Below, piece after piece: positions 6,309-13,954 of a stretch of 14,934 nt of DNA (its first letter is position 1; every line of letters begins with the position of its first letter). The DNA lies in assembly GCA_964620215.1 (NCBI GenBank), contig CAZUJE010000069.1, forward strand, positions 1 to 14,934, in the 5' to 3' direction. Below the pieces are notes generated by a model, which had not been told where the DNA came from, made no database searches, and was given only the letters and a program-made list of their open reading frames with translations. The translations under genes and the position numbers were made by a program. Origin of the DNA: JAUSIF01 sp964620215 (GTDB lineage Bacteria; Pseudomonadota; Alphaproteobacteria; Rhizobiales; Xanthobacteraceae).

Positions 6309-6598
6309 GAGTGTCTCCGCGACTGCATCCGGGAAATAAACCGCCGGATTAGCGGCGGGCGGGTGTCGCTAACATGCTTCCCCGGGGGGTACAAGAATGA
6401 CCAAAACGTGACTTCTGGCAGGGAATCGCAGGGTTCTGTTGGCGCGCGGGGGCAGGATCGTCTAGGTTATCGAGGCGGGGGCGGGTTGACCGGAAGGCTT
6501 GGAATGCTGGCTCATAGCCCCATATCTATTTTGCGCTTCCCCGCGCCGGCGCTCCGCCGCGCGGGATCCCTGCTTCAAACGGCTTGGCGATAAAATCA
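6309..6598. other. Divergent gene-free leader region between secB and timA
   Basis: No coding potential was recognised. It must hold promoters for both genes. A weak timA match is TTGGAA (6499-6504) with TATCTA (6523-6528) 18 bases on. On the secB side a 6 bp GC stem (6341-6346 with 6353-6358) lies in the leader. On the timA side a 7 bp stem (6539 side: 6540-6546 with 6559-6565) with a nested 3 bp stem is about 35 bases before the start codon. Nothing else was seen. Confidence 0.5.
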
Positions 6599-7303
6599 GT
6601 GTTCGATCTTTACACCATAATCTTCCTCGCGCTCGCGGTATTCATTTTCGCGCGGCTGCGTTCCGTCCTCGGTCAGCGCACGGGAAACGAGCGCCCGCCT
6701 TACGATCCTTATTCACGCGACCCGGCAAAGCCGGTCCCCGGCCGCGACAAGGTCGTGAGTCTTCCGACGCGCGGAAATGAAGCTCCAGCGCAGCCGGTCG
6801 AAGCGGACGCGCCTGCGGGCGGTAACTGGGACGGACTGGTTGCTCCCGGTTCAGCCGCTGCCACCGGTCTCGCCGAGATCGCGAAACACGAGCCGGGCTT
6901 CAACGCGCAGGAATTTATCGGCGGTGCCAAGGCGGCGTATGAGATGATTGTTTCCGCTTTCGCGGAAGGGGATCGCCGCGCCCTGAAAAATCTTCTGGCG
7001 AAAGATGTGTTCGACGGCTTCGCTTCCGCCATCGCCGCGCGGGAGAACCGCAGCGAGACAATGGAGTCCCGTTTTGTCTCCATCGACAAGGCGGAAATCA
7101 CCGGCGCGGAAGTGAAAGACCGCAGCGCGCATATCACCCTGCGTTTTGTTTCCCAGCTCGTCTCCGTCACGCGCGACAAGGAAGGCAAGCCGATCGAGGG
7201 CAATCCCGAAGCGGTCACCGAAGTCGACGATGTCTGGACCTTCGCCCGCGAACTCGGCACCCGCGATCCGAACTGGAAGCTCGTTGCGACTGAAACCGCT
7301 TGA
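6599..7303 (+). CDS. timA: Tim44-like domain protein, membrane anchored (TimA type)
   Basis: The protein (234 residues from GTG 6599) has an N-terminal membrane segment YTIIFLALAVFIFARL at 5-20. The conserved RLRSVLGQRTGNERPPYDPY follows, then a Pro/Ala-rich linker to about 95. The C-terminal Tim44/MRPL45-like domain (about 100-232) starts NAQEFIGGAKAAYEMIVSAF and ends in the WTFARELGTRDPNWKLVAT motif. Bacterial members sit in the inner membrane facing the cytoplasm and are relatives of the mitochondrial import motor subunit Tim44; their function is poorly defined. A TTG at 6584 would add five residues. GTG 6599 is preferred because relatives begin close to the FDxYTIIFL segment. Neither start has a good ribosome site. 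mltA follows after 12 bases and secB is the divergent neighbour, fitting an envelope or export context. Confidence 0.85.
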   Translation: MFDLYTIIFLALAVFIFARLRSVLGQRTGNERPPYDPYSRDPAKPVPGRDKVVSLPTRGNEAPAQPVEADAPAGGNWDGLVAPGSAAATGLAEIAKHEPGFNAQEFIGGAKAAYEMIVSAFAEGDRRALKNLLAKDVFDGFASAIAARENRSETMESRFVSIDKAEITGAEVKDRSAHITLRFVSQLVSVTRDKEGKPIEGNPEAVTEVDDVWTFARELGTRDPNWKLVATETA

Positions 7304-7315
7304 GGCAACAGGGGC

Positions 7316-8557
7316 ATGAAAGCGGCCCGCACATGGATCATGTGCGTCACCGCGCTCGGCCTGCTCGCGGCGACAACGGCCCGCGCCCAGCTTAAACTTC
7401 CCGACACAACGCTTGAGCCGGTTTCATTTTCCGACCTGCAAGGCTGGCAGGAAGACGACCAGGCGCCGGCGCTTTCCGCCTTCAGAAAAAGCTGTCAGGC
7501 GCTGCTGCGCAGGCCTGAAAATCCCGAGATGCGTCCGGTGGAGCTTGGCTTGCGTGAAGCTTGCGTACGGCTTGCGCTATACCGGGAGCCGGTCAGCACA
7601 CTCGCCGCGCGGATTTTTTTCGAGCAAAATTTCCGCCCCGTCCGCATTTCAAGATTGGGCGAGAGTGCCGGATTTATTACGGGTTATTACGAGCCGGAAA
7701 TCGAGGGGAGTCTTACGGCGAAAGACGGCTTCAATGTCCCGATCTACCGGAAGCCTAATGAGTTGATTTCAAGGGCTCAAAAGCCTTCGAAGATCAACCG
7801 GCCTGTTCGTACTTCCGCGAAGAAAAGCCAGACCGGTGTCCGCAAGGGCGCAGCCATTGCGGCCTTTCATGACCGCGCCGCCATTGATGACGGAGCACTG
7901 AAGGGCAGAGGCCTGGAAATCTGCTGGCTGAAAGATCCGATCGATTCTTTTTTCATTCATATTCAGGGCTCCGCGCGCATCCGGCTCACGGACGGCAAGC
8001 TGATGCGCATCAATTACGCTGCGCAGAACGGACATCCATATTTTGCCGTGGGCCGCTCGCTGATTGAACGCAGCATCGTGCCGGCGGAGGAAATGACCAT
8101 GGACAAGATTCGTTTGTTCATTTCCGAGCATCCGGAGGAAGGCCGCGAACTGATGCGGATGAACCGCTCCTATATTTTCTTCCGGGAGGCGAACGAGCTT
8201 GCACCCGACGCGGAGCCGGTCGGCGCGCAGGGCGTATCGCTCACCCGCGAGCGCTCGATTGCAGTGGACCGCTTTCTGCATATTTACGGCACGCCGTTCT
8301 GGATCGAAGCCGATCTTCCGATCAAAACCGAAAAACCCGATACGAAATTCCGCCGCCTGATGCTGGCGCAGGACACCGGCGGCGCGATCATCGGACCCGC
8401 GCGCGCCGATATTTATTTTGGCTCTGGGCTGGAAGCCGGCGCGATCGCCGGACGCTTGCGGCATCCCGGGCAGTTCTACATGCTGGTGCCGCTTTCCGCC
8501 GACCCGTCAAAAACAGTCGATCCGGCACCAAAGCCAGAGCTCCGGCCAAAGAAATGA
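7316..8557 (+). CDS. mltA: Membrane-bound lytic murein transglycosylase A
   Basis: MltA cleaves the glycan strands of peptidoglycan with formation of 1,6-anhydro ends. The 413-residue protein begins with a signal peptide (basic MKAARTW, hydrophobic core to about 22, likely cleavage after ARA at 24), and there is no lipobox cysteine. The MltA domain follows with SAGFITGYYEPEIEGS at 117-132. The 3D/barwin-like domain has TPFWIEADLP at 326-335 and LAQDTGGAIIGPARADIYFG at 350-369. Asp353 corresponds to the catalytic acid and Asp365 to the second conserved aspartate. The lack of a lipobox suggests a soluble or otherwise attached periplasmic enzyme despite the family name. The stop overlaps the smr ATG (ATGA). 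Confidence 0.94.
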   Translation: MKAARTWIMCVTALGLLAATTARAQLKLPDTTLEPVSFSDLQGWQEDDQAPALSAFRKSCQALLRRPENPEMRPVELGLREACVRLALYREPVSTLAARIFFEQNFRPVRISRLGESAGFITGYYEPEIEGSLTAKDGFNVPIYRKPNELISRAQKPSKINRPVRTSAKKSQTGVRKGAAIAAFHDRAAIDDGALKGRGLEICWLKDPIDSFFIHIQGSARIRLTDGKLMRINYAAQNGHPYFAVGRSLIERSIVPAEEMTMDKIRLFISEHPEEGRELMRMNRSYIFFREANELAPDAEPVGAQGVSLTRERSIAVDRFLHIYGTPFWIEADLPIKTEKPDTKFRRLMLAQDTGGAIIGPARADIYFGSGLEAGAIAGRLRHPGQFYMLVPLSADPSKTVDPAPKPELRPKK

Positions 8558-9108
8558 GCGGAAAGAAACACAGCGATCCGGACAGTGAAGACCTCGATCT
8601 TTGGGATCAGGTAAAGAAAACTGCGAAACCACTAAAACCTTCGCGTAGGGCTGCTGTCAAAGAAGAGATCGAAATCGCCGCCGCGCCAAAAAAAATCGAA
8701 AAGCCAAACAGATCCGTCAAAACGGTCGTTCTCGAAAAGAAACCGGAAGCGAAAGCACCACCACCACTGGCTTCATTTGATCGGCGTATGCGCAGCCGGG
8801 TCGCCCGTGGCCAGATCGACATTGGCGCGCGGCTCGACCTGCATGGAATGACGCTCGAACGCGCGCGGCGCAGGCTGGAGAAATTTCTCTACGGCGCCCA
8901 GGACGACGGCGTTGGGGTGGCGCTGGTCATAACCGGCAAAGGGCGCGGAAAAAATCTTGGCGACGGCGAAATCGGCGTACTCCGCCGGGAAGTGCCGATG
9001 TGGCTGTCGCATCCCGAATTGCGCGGGCTTGTAATCGGCTATGAGGAAGCCGCCCCCTCGCATGGCGGCAGCGGCGCGCTTTACGTTCGAATCAGACGCG
9101 CGCGCTAG
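8554..9108 (+). CDS. Smr domain protein
   Basis: This 184-residue protein carries a C-terminal Smr (small MutS-related) domain. LDLHGMT at 94-100, VITGKGRGKN at 125-134 and the C-terminal HGGSGALYVRIRRAR are the three hallmark motifs. Smr domains bind or nick nucleic acid; members in other bacteria act on ribosome-stalled mRNA or DNA, but the role of the alphaproteobacterial stand-alone form is not settled. The N-terminal half (about 1-75) is charged and probably disordered, rich in Lys, Glu and Pro, with PPPLASFDRR leading to the domain. It overlaps mltA by four bases, so it is the last gene of the timA-mltA-smr unit. The stop codon touches the palindromic repeat at 9108. Confidence 0.92.
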   Translation: MSGKKHSDPDSEDLDLWDQVKKTAKPLKPSRRAAVKEEIEIAAAPKKIEKPNRSVKTVVLEKKPEAKAPPPLASFDRRMRSRVARGQIDIGARLDLHGMTLERARRRLEKFLYGAQDDGVGVALVITGKGRGKNLGDGEIGVLRREVPMWLSHPELRGLVIGYEEAAPSHGGSGALYVRIRRAR

Positions 9109-9156
9109 AGCATGATCCCGAAAAGTGGAAACCGGTTTTCGGAAAAGATCATGCTC
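9108..9156. repeat. Composite palindrome resembling the interspersed repeat of Bradyrhizobium-like genomes
   Basis: The outer stem is a perfect 10 bp repeat (GAGCATGATC at 9108-9117, GATCATGCTC at 9147-9156). Inside is a second 7 bp stem (CCGAAAA at 9118-9124, TTTTCGG at 9136-9142), an 11-base loop and an unpaired AAAA at 9143-9146. It fills almost the whole gap between the smr and hslU stops. From memory, closely similar palindromes occur in many copies between genes of Bradyrhizobium and relatives. It could also end both transcripts. Copy number in this genome is unknown from one window. Confidence 0.75.
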
Positions 9157-9161
9157 AAAAA

Positions 9162-10472
9162 TCAGAGAATATAACGGGAGAGATCGGCGTTCTTCGCAAG
9201 ATCGGCAACCTGCTTCCGCACATAGGCGCCGTCGATCGTGATTTTCTCGCCGCCGCGATCCGGCGCCGAGAAGCTGATTTCGTCGAGCACGCGCTCAATA
9301 ACTGTTTGCAGGCGGCGCGCGCCGATATTCTCGACATTCGTATTTACCTCCACCGCCACATCGGCAAGCGCATCGACCGCGTCCTCGGTGAATACGAGGT
9401 CGACTTTCTCGGTCGCCAGCAAGGCGACGGATTGCTTGAGCAGGCTCGCTTCCGTCTCGGTCAGAATGCGCCGGAAATCGTCGCGGGTGAGGGGCTGCAA
9501 TTCCACGCGAATGGGCAAGCGTCCCTGCAACTCGGGCAACAGATCCGAAGGCTTTGCCACGTGAAACGCCCCGGACGCGATGAACAGCACATGGTCGGTT
9601 TTCACCGTGCCGTGTTTGGTCGCCACCGTCGTCCCTTCAATAAGCGGAAGCAGATCGCGCTGAACGCCTTCGCGGCTGACATCGCCGCCCACGCGCGATC
9701 CTTCGCGCGCGCAGATTTTGTCGATCTCATCGAGAAAAACGATCCCGTTGTTTTCGACCATGCGGATTGCCTCTTGCACGAGTGAATCCTGATCCAGAAG
9801 TTTATCGGATTCTTCCGCGAGCAATAAAGGATGTGCCTCTTTCACATTGATGCGGCGCGTGCGGCGCTGGCCGCCAAATGCCTTGCCGAGCATTTCGCCG
9901 AGATTGACCGCACCCATTTGCGCGCCGGGCATTCCGGGAATGTCGAACATCGGAACACCGCCACCGCCACTCTGCAATTCGATCTCGACTTCCTTGTCGT
10001 CGAGTTCGCCGCTGCGCAATTTCTTGCGGAAATTTTCACGGGTGGCGGGGCTGGCGCCGGGACCGACCAGCGCGTTCAGCACGCGCTCTTCAGCCAAGAC
10101 ATGTGCTTTCGCCTCCACGTCGCGGCGCTTGTTCTCGCGCACAAGCGCGATTCCGATCTCGACAAGATCGCGAATAATGGAATCAACGTCACGGCCGACA
10201 TAGCCAACCTCGGTGAATTTCGTCGCTTCGACCTTGAGAAACGGCGCGCCCGCGAGTTTCGCGAGCCTCCGGGAAATTTCCGTCTTGCCGATGCCGGTGG
10301 GCCCGATCATCAGAATATTTTTCGGCAGCACTTCCTCGCGCAACTTGTCGTCGAGTTGCAGGCGCCGCCAGCGATTACGAAGCGCTATAGCGACCGCGCG
10401 CTTGGCGTCGTTCTGGCCGACGATAAAACGATCCAGTTCGGAAACGATCTCGCGAGGAGAAAAGTTATTCAT
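9162..10472 (-). CDS. hslU: ATP-dependent protease ATPase subunit HslU (ClpY)
   Basis: HslU is the AAA+ unfoldase that feeds proteins to the HslV peptidase. The 436-residue protein has Walker A GPTGIGKT at 57-64 (Lys63) and the pore loop GYVG at 90-93, the same numbers as in Escherichia coli. The I-domain is about 110-240, Walker B is in NGIVFLDEIDKI, and sensor and arginine-finger regions follow. The C-terminus ends DLSRYIL, the hydrophobic tail that inserts into HslV and activates it. Nothing is missing. The ATG (10472-10470) overlaps the stop of the upstream membrane-protein gene (ATGA), so hslV, the membrane gene and hslU look like a single translationally coupled operon. The end faces smr across the palindromic repeat. 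Confidence 0.97.
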   Translation of the reverse strand: MNNFSPREIVSELDRFIVGQNDAKRAVAIALRNRWRRLQLDDKLREEVLPKNILMIGPTGIGKTEISRRLAKLAGAPFLKVEATKFTEVGYVGRDVDSIIRDLVEIGIALVRENKRRDVEAKAHVLAEERVLNALVGPGASPATRENFRKKLRSGELDDKEVEIELQSGGGGVPMFDIPGMPGAQMGAVNLGEMLGKAFGGQRRTRRINVKEAHPLLLAEESDKLLDQDSLVQEAIRMVENNGIVFLDEIDKICAREGSRVGGDVSREGVQRDLLPLIEGTTVATKHGTVKTDHVLFIASGAFHVAKPSDLLPELQGRLPIRVELQPLTRDDFRRILTETEASLLKQSVALLATEKVDLVFTEDAVDALADVAVEVNTNVENIGARRLQTVIERVLDEISFSAPDRGGEKITIDGAYVRKQVADLAKNADLSRYIL

Positions 10473-11488
10473 GTACCCTCGCGAACGGGCGGCAGCATTT
10501 TCGCAAAAGAACTTCCCTCAAACGGCGCAAGCAACAATCGCCGTGCCGGGCGCCACAGCACGCCGAGCAGAATGACAGCAACGCCAAGCACGAGCAGCGT
10601 GAGCGTCACCGCCCCGCTTGTGCTCGTCGCTACGCGGCCAATGCTCCAGGTGATGACGATGCCGACATAGGTGAGCGAGGCGACAATGGGCGAACGGCGG
10701 TCAAGCGCCAGACCGAACAATGTTGCGATGGATGCAATCAGCGCGACCAGCAGCGTCGAGCCGCCCGTGACGGCGTTGCTCCATACGAGCTGATAATAAA
10801 CCGGATGCAGCAGCATCGGTGCGCCGGCGACATAAAGCCAGAATGCAAAATCGCTTCGGCGCAGCACCCGCTCAGGATCGCCAAGATCGAGCCATACCGC
10901 GATCGAGAGACAGGCGATGCCGACGATTGCCATCAGGCTCTGCGTATCAATGCGAAAAACCGTGTGGGCGAGCGCAAGGCCGAGTACCGCAAGCGGTAAA
11001 GCCAGGAACGGAAGACGATACCGGAAGAGAAGCACACCGAGCGTGACGAATGCCGTCAGCGGGGTGCGGATGTCGCCGCCATAGTCCCATAAATTCCGAT
11101 AGACGCCCGGCTGAAAGCCGAAGAGCAGCGAGATGGTAATTGTGGCGAAGAATGTCGTCATTATGCAAGCGACGATGCTCGGCCAGAGCATGCGCGCGCG
11201 GGAATAGAAGAACTCGGCCATGACGATGGAAAAAACCGCCGCCGCCGCCGCCATGAACTGCCAGAATTTCGGCGGCGCCAGCGCAAACGAAGAGGTTATG
11301 CCCACCGCCAGCATGATCTGGCCGATGGATACGAAAATCTCCGCGAAATTATTGACGATGCGGAAACGTTCGCGCGAACCTTCTTCGCGATCCGCGCGCG
11401 CAGCTAGCTGACGCAAACGATCAGCCTGCTCTGCACTGATGATGCCGTCCTGAACCGCGCGTTCGAGATGAGTTTCGCCGAGTTTCAT
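10469..11488 (-). CDS. Polytopic membrane protein encoded between hslV and hslU (DUF2157-like N-terminus)
   Basis: Function unknown. The protein has 339 residues from ATG 11488 (ATGA overlap with the hslV stop); an upstream in-frame start would lie in hslV and is not needed. The first 45 residues are charged and helical, with LERAVQDGIISAEQADRLRQL, resembling the cytoplasmic start of DUF2157 membrane proteins. About ten hydrophobic helices follow, near 48-70, 75-95, 101-123, 142-157, 160-178, 184-201, 214-232, 243-262, 266-286 and 292-312. The loops are short, with Arg-rich cytoplasmic-type turns (DLGDPERVLRRSD at 201-213, WRPARRLLL at 312-320). No catalytic motif was recognised. Both ends overlap the neighbours, so it must be translated with the protease subunits. 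A role in membrane-associated proteolysis or stress sensing is only inference. Confidence 0.85.
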   Translation of the reverse strand: MKLGETHLERAVQDGIISAEQADRLRQLAARADREEGSRERFRIVNNFAEIFVSIGQIMLAVGITSSFALAPPKFWQFMAAAAAVFSIVMAEFFYSRARMLWPSIVACIMTTFFATITISLLFGFQPGVYRNLWDYGGDIRTPLTAFVTLGVLLFRYRLPFLALPLAVLGLALAHTVFRIDTQSLMAIVGIACLSIAVWLDLGDPERVLRRSDFAFWLYVAGAPMLLHPVYYQLVWSNAVTGGSTLLVALIASIATLFGLALDRRSPIVASLTYVGIVITWSIGRVATSTSGAVTLTLLVLGVAVILLGVLWRPARRLLLAPFEGSSFAKMLPPVREGT

Positions 11489-12033
11489 CCGATCGTTTCC
11501 ACCGTCACATTGCGGTTGGTGTAGATGCAAATCTCGGCGGCGATATCGAGACTTTTGCGGACGATCGCTTCAGCATCCTGCTCATGCTCAACGAGCGCGC
11601 GTGCCGCCGCCAGTGCATAGGAGCCGCCGGAACCGATGCCGGCGATTCCGTTTTCAGGCTCCAGCACATCGCCGGTCCCCGCGAGCAAAAAAGTCACGTC
11701 CTTGTCGGCGACGAGCATCATGGCATCCAGCCGTCTTAAATAGCGATCCGTGCGCCAGTCCTTGCCAAGCTCGACACAGGCGCGGGCAAGCTGGCCGCGA
11801 TGCTGCTCCAGCTTTTGTTCGAGCCGGTCGAATAATGTGAGTGCGTCCGCCGTGGCCCCGGCGAAGCCGCCGATCACATTGCCGCCGCTCAGGCGGCGTA
11901 CCTTCCTGGCGCTGGCCTTCACGATGGTGGGGCCGAAACTGACCTGCCCGTCGCCGCCAATGGCTACTTTGCCCCCCTTACGGACGGCAAGAATGGTCGT
12001 TCCGTGAAAACTGGGGGTCTCGTTCTGGCTCAT
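11485..12033 (-). CDS. hslV: ATP-dependent protease peptidase subunit HslV (ClpQ)
   Basis: HslV is the proteasome-related threonine peptidase of the HslUV complex. The protein has 182 residues from ATG 12033, which follows CCGGAG (12044-12039) at five bases. A TTG at 12060 in frame would add nine residues and is less likely. The sequence HGTTILAVRKGGKVAIGGDGQVS shows the processing point: removal of an 11-residue leader would expose Thr12 as the nucleophile, followed by Thr13. Other family marks are KVRRL, GGFAGATADALTLFDRLE, MLVADKDVTFLLAGTGDVLEP and GIGSGGSYALAAARAL. The leader is longer than the single methionine of the E. coli enzyme, as usual in alphaproteobacteria. It is the first gene of the hslV-membrane protein-hslU unit and divergent from hisB across about 150 bases. 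Confidence 0.96.
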   Translation of the reverse strand: MSQNETPSFHGTTILAVRKGGKVAIGGDGQVSFGPTIVKASARKVRRLSGGNVIGGFAGATADALTLFDRLEQKLEQHRGQLARACVELGKDWRTDRYLRRLDAMMLVADKDVTFLLAGTGDVLEPENGIAGIGSGGSYALAAARALVEHEQDAEAIVRKSLDIAAEICIYTNRNVTVETIG

Positions 12034-12168
12034 GCCGGCTCCGGAAGGATTGCTACCCAAGACCCTCGTTATCTAGGCGTTCACCGGCTCCATGCAAACC
12101 ATAGAAGGACAAGGGGTTCGCGGGCGTGTGGCGCGGGCTTTTCGTTGCTGCTAGAACCCGCGCGATTC

Positions 12169-12174
12169 AAGGAG
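12169..12174 (+). promoter_or_regulatory. Ribosome binding site that fixes the hisB start
   Basis: AAGGAG lies eight bases before ATG 12183. The open frame continues upstream for 19 codons, but those match no HisB sequence, so this site decides the start. Confidence 0.8.
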
Positions 12175-12182
12175 CTTTTGCC

Positions 12183-12773
12183 ATGCGCTCGGGAGAAATC
12201 ACCCGCGCCACCAAGGAAACCGAAGTTGCCGTCAAGGTAAACCTCGACGGAACGGGCCGCGCCGAAATCGCGACCGGAATCGGATTCCTCGATCACATGC
12301 TTGAATTGCTTGCCCGCCACTCGCGCATCGATATCACCGTGAAGGCAAAGGGCGACCTGCATGTGGACCACCACCACACGACGGAAGACGCCGGTATCGT
12401 GCTTGGCCAGGCGGTGAAAAAGGCGCTCGGCGACATGCGCGGGATCACGCGCTACGCCGACGTGCTGATGCCGATGGACGAGACGCTGACGCGCGTGGCA
12501 ATCGACATTTCCGGCCGCGCGGTACTCGTGTTCCGCGTCGAATTTCCGCGCGACAAGATCGGTGACTTTGATGTCGATCTCGTGCGCGAATTTTTCCAGG
12601 CGTTCACGGCGAACGCGGGCGTGACCCTGCATGTGGAAACGCTGTACGGCGACAACTCGCACCATGTAGCCGAGTCCTGCTTCAAGGGACTGGCGCGGGT
12701 GTTGCGCATGGCGCTCGCAATCGACCCGGCCACGAAGGGCGAGATCCCTTCCACCAAGGGCAGCATCGGCTGA
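12183..12773 (+). CDS. hisB: Imidazoleglycerol-phosphate dehydratase
   Basis: HisB dehydrates imidazole glycerol phosphate to imidazole acetol phosphate in histidine synthesis. The 196-residue protein is the stand-alone dehydratase, without the histidinol-phosphatase domain fused in enterobacteria. It shows GIGFLDHMLELLARHS at 32-47 and the metal-binding DHHHTTED at 62-69. MPMDETLTRVAIDISGR is at about 96-112, and the second metal motif DNSHHVAES is at 157-165. All histidines and glutamates of the di-manganese site are in place. It opens the rightward his cluster and is followed 12 bases later by the DUF2628-like gene. Confidence 0.97.
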   Translation: MRSGEITRATKETEVAVKVNLDGTGRAEIATGIGFLDHMLELLARHSRIDITVKAKGDLHVDHHHTTEDAGIVLGQAVKKALGDMRGITRYADVLMPMDETLTRVAIDISGRAVLVFRVEFPRDKIGDFDVDLVREFFQAFTANAGVTLHVETLYGDNSHHVAESCFKGLARVLRMALAIDPATKGEIPSTKGSIG

Positions 12774-12785
12774 ACGGAGAGTGTG

Positions 12786-13307
12786 ATGAAAACCTATCTC
12801 GTGTTCGAGCCCGCCGCCGGCGGAAGGAACAGCGAGACGGCCGAGAAAATCGTTTTCCTGCGGGAAAAATTTTCCTGGCCGGCGCTTTTCTTCACGCCGA
12901 TCTGGCTGCTCTGGCACCGGCTCTGGATCGGGTTTCTCGTCTGGCTTCTGGCGATGGTGGTGATCGGCATCGCAACGCAAATGTTCGGCCTGCACCCATG
13001 GGCGACGGCAGCCGCGCTCTGGCTGCCTTCGCTGATTGCGGCTTTCGAGGCGAGCGAACTGCGCCGCCGCAAACTGATCCGCAAGGGGTATCGTGACGCG
13101 AGTGTCGTGGTGGCGGACGAAGTGGAAGATGCCGAGCAGCGTTTTTTCGAGGAATGGGTGAAGGGTGCGGATGCGAACGAATCGCGCTCAACTTTCACGC
13201 CGCCGGTTTCTCCCGTGACGGCCACGACAACTTCCGCTGGTGGTGTTTCGCCGATGCAGGGGAATCCGGTGATCGGTCTTTTTCCGGAGCCGGGCGCGAA
13301 AAGATGA
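12786..13307 (+). CDS. DUF2628-like small membrane protein between hisB and hisH
   Basis: Function unknown. The 173-residue protein starts MKTYLVFEP and has an amphipathic segment, EKIVFLREKFSWPALFFTPIWLLWHRLW, typical of DUF2628. Membrane helices lie near 33-47, 48-66 and 70-88. A basic turn (ELRRRKLIRKGYRDA at 91-105) and a soluble acidic then Ser/Thr/Pro-rich tail of about 70 residues follow. The start is ATG 12786 with GGAG six bases before; a GTG one codon earlier is possible. The stop overlaps the hisH start by four bases (ATGA), so it is co-translated with the his genes. Such genes in the his cluster are known in other Hyphomicrobiales, but no link to histidine synthesis has been established to my knowledge. 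Confidence 0.85.
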   Translation: MKTYLVFEPAAGGRNSETAEKIVFLREKFSWPALFFTPIWLLWHRLWIGFLVWLLAMVVIGIATQMFGLHPWATAAALWLPSLIAAFEASELRRRKLIRKGYRDASVVVADEVEDAEQRFFEEWVKGADANESRSTFTPPVSPVTATTTSAGGVSPMQGNPVIGLFPEPGAKR

Positions 13308-13954
13308 CCGTCGCAGTGATCGATTATGGTTCTGGGAATCTGCACTCCGCCGCGAAAGCGCTGGAGCGCGCGTCGCGCGAGAGCGGCGTGGATGAAAAGA
13401 TTCTGGTGACCAGCAATCCGGATGATGTGAAACGCGCGGAACGCATCGTGCTTCCGGGTGTCGGCGCTTTCGCGGATTGCAAGCGCGGGCTAGATGCCGT
13501 GCCGGGCATGGTCGAGGCGATGACCGAGAGCGTTCAGAAAAGCGGAAAGCCTTTTTTGGGTATTTGCGTTGGCATGCAACTGCTGGCGGAAAAAGGTCTC
13601 GAACACGGAGAAACAAAAGGACTTGGATGGATCAAGGGCGTCGTGGATCGCATCGCGCCGTCGGACGCCTCACTCAAGATTCCGCACATGGGTTGGAACA
13701 CACTCATTCCACGCCATGAACATCCGCTGCTGAACGGCATCGCAACCGGACAGAACGGACTGCACGCCTATTTCGTGCATTCCTATCAGCTGGCACCCGG
13801 AAATAACGAAGACCTCGTAGCGGATACTGAATATGGCGGTCCGATCACCGCGATCGTCGCGCATAACAATGTGGCCGGCACGCAGTTTCACCCGGAGAAG
13901 AGCCAGCGGCTTGGCCTCGCGTTGCTCGCGAATTTTTTACGCTGGAAGCCGTGA
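13304..13954 (+). CDS. hisH: Imidazole glycerol phosphate synthase, glutaminase subunit HisH
   Basis: HisH hydrolyses glutamine and channels ammonia to HisF, which makes imidazole glycerol phosphate and AICAR. The 216-residue class I amidotransferase starts MTVAVIDYGSGNL. It has the oxyanion strand LPGVGAFADC at about 50-59, the nucleophile Cys88 in LGICVGMQLL, HMGWN at about 135, and the His196-Pro-Glu198 triad partners in QFHPEKSQ. The start at 13304 is chosen because the family begins at this point and the four-base overlap with the preceding stop fits the operon. The frame is open upstream but lies inside the DUF2628-like gene. It overlaps hisA by GTGA. Confidence 0.97.
   Translation: MTVAVIDYGSGNLHSAAKALERASRESGVDEKILVTSNPDDVKRAERIVLPGVGAFADCKRGLDAVPGMVEAMTESVQKSGKPFLGICVGMQLLAEKGLEHGETKGLGWIKGVVDRIAPSDASLKIPHMGWNTLIPRHEHPLLNGIATGQNGLHAYFVHSYQLAPGNNEDLVADTEYGGPITAIVAHNNVAGTQFHPEKSQRLGLALLANFLRWKP

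Noticed and set aside
9831..10670. Open frame of 279 codons on the plus strand, opposite hslU
   Set aside because: It mirrors the conserved hslU coding sequence and shows no protein-like composition.
12034..12182. Search for a heat-shock (sigma32) promoter before hslV
   Set aside because: CTTG on the minus strand near 12113 is about 32 bases from the only CCTA-like element, too far for the alphaproteobacterial consensus. Only a poor sigma70-like match was visible.
12081..12995. Open frame of 304 codons on the minus strand, opposite hisB
   Set aside because: It is antisense to hisB and the DUF2628-like gene, His/Arg-rich, with no family match.
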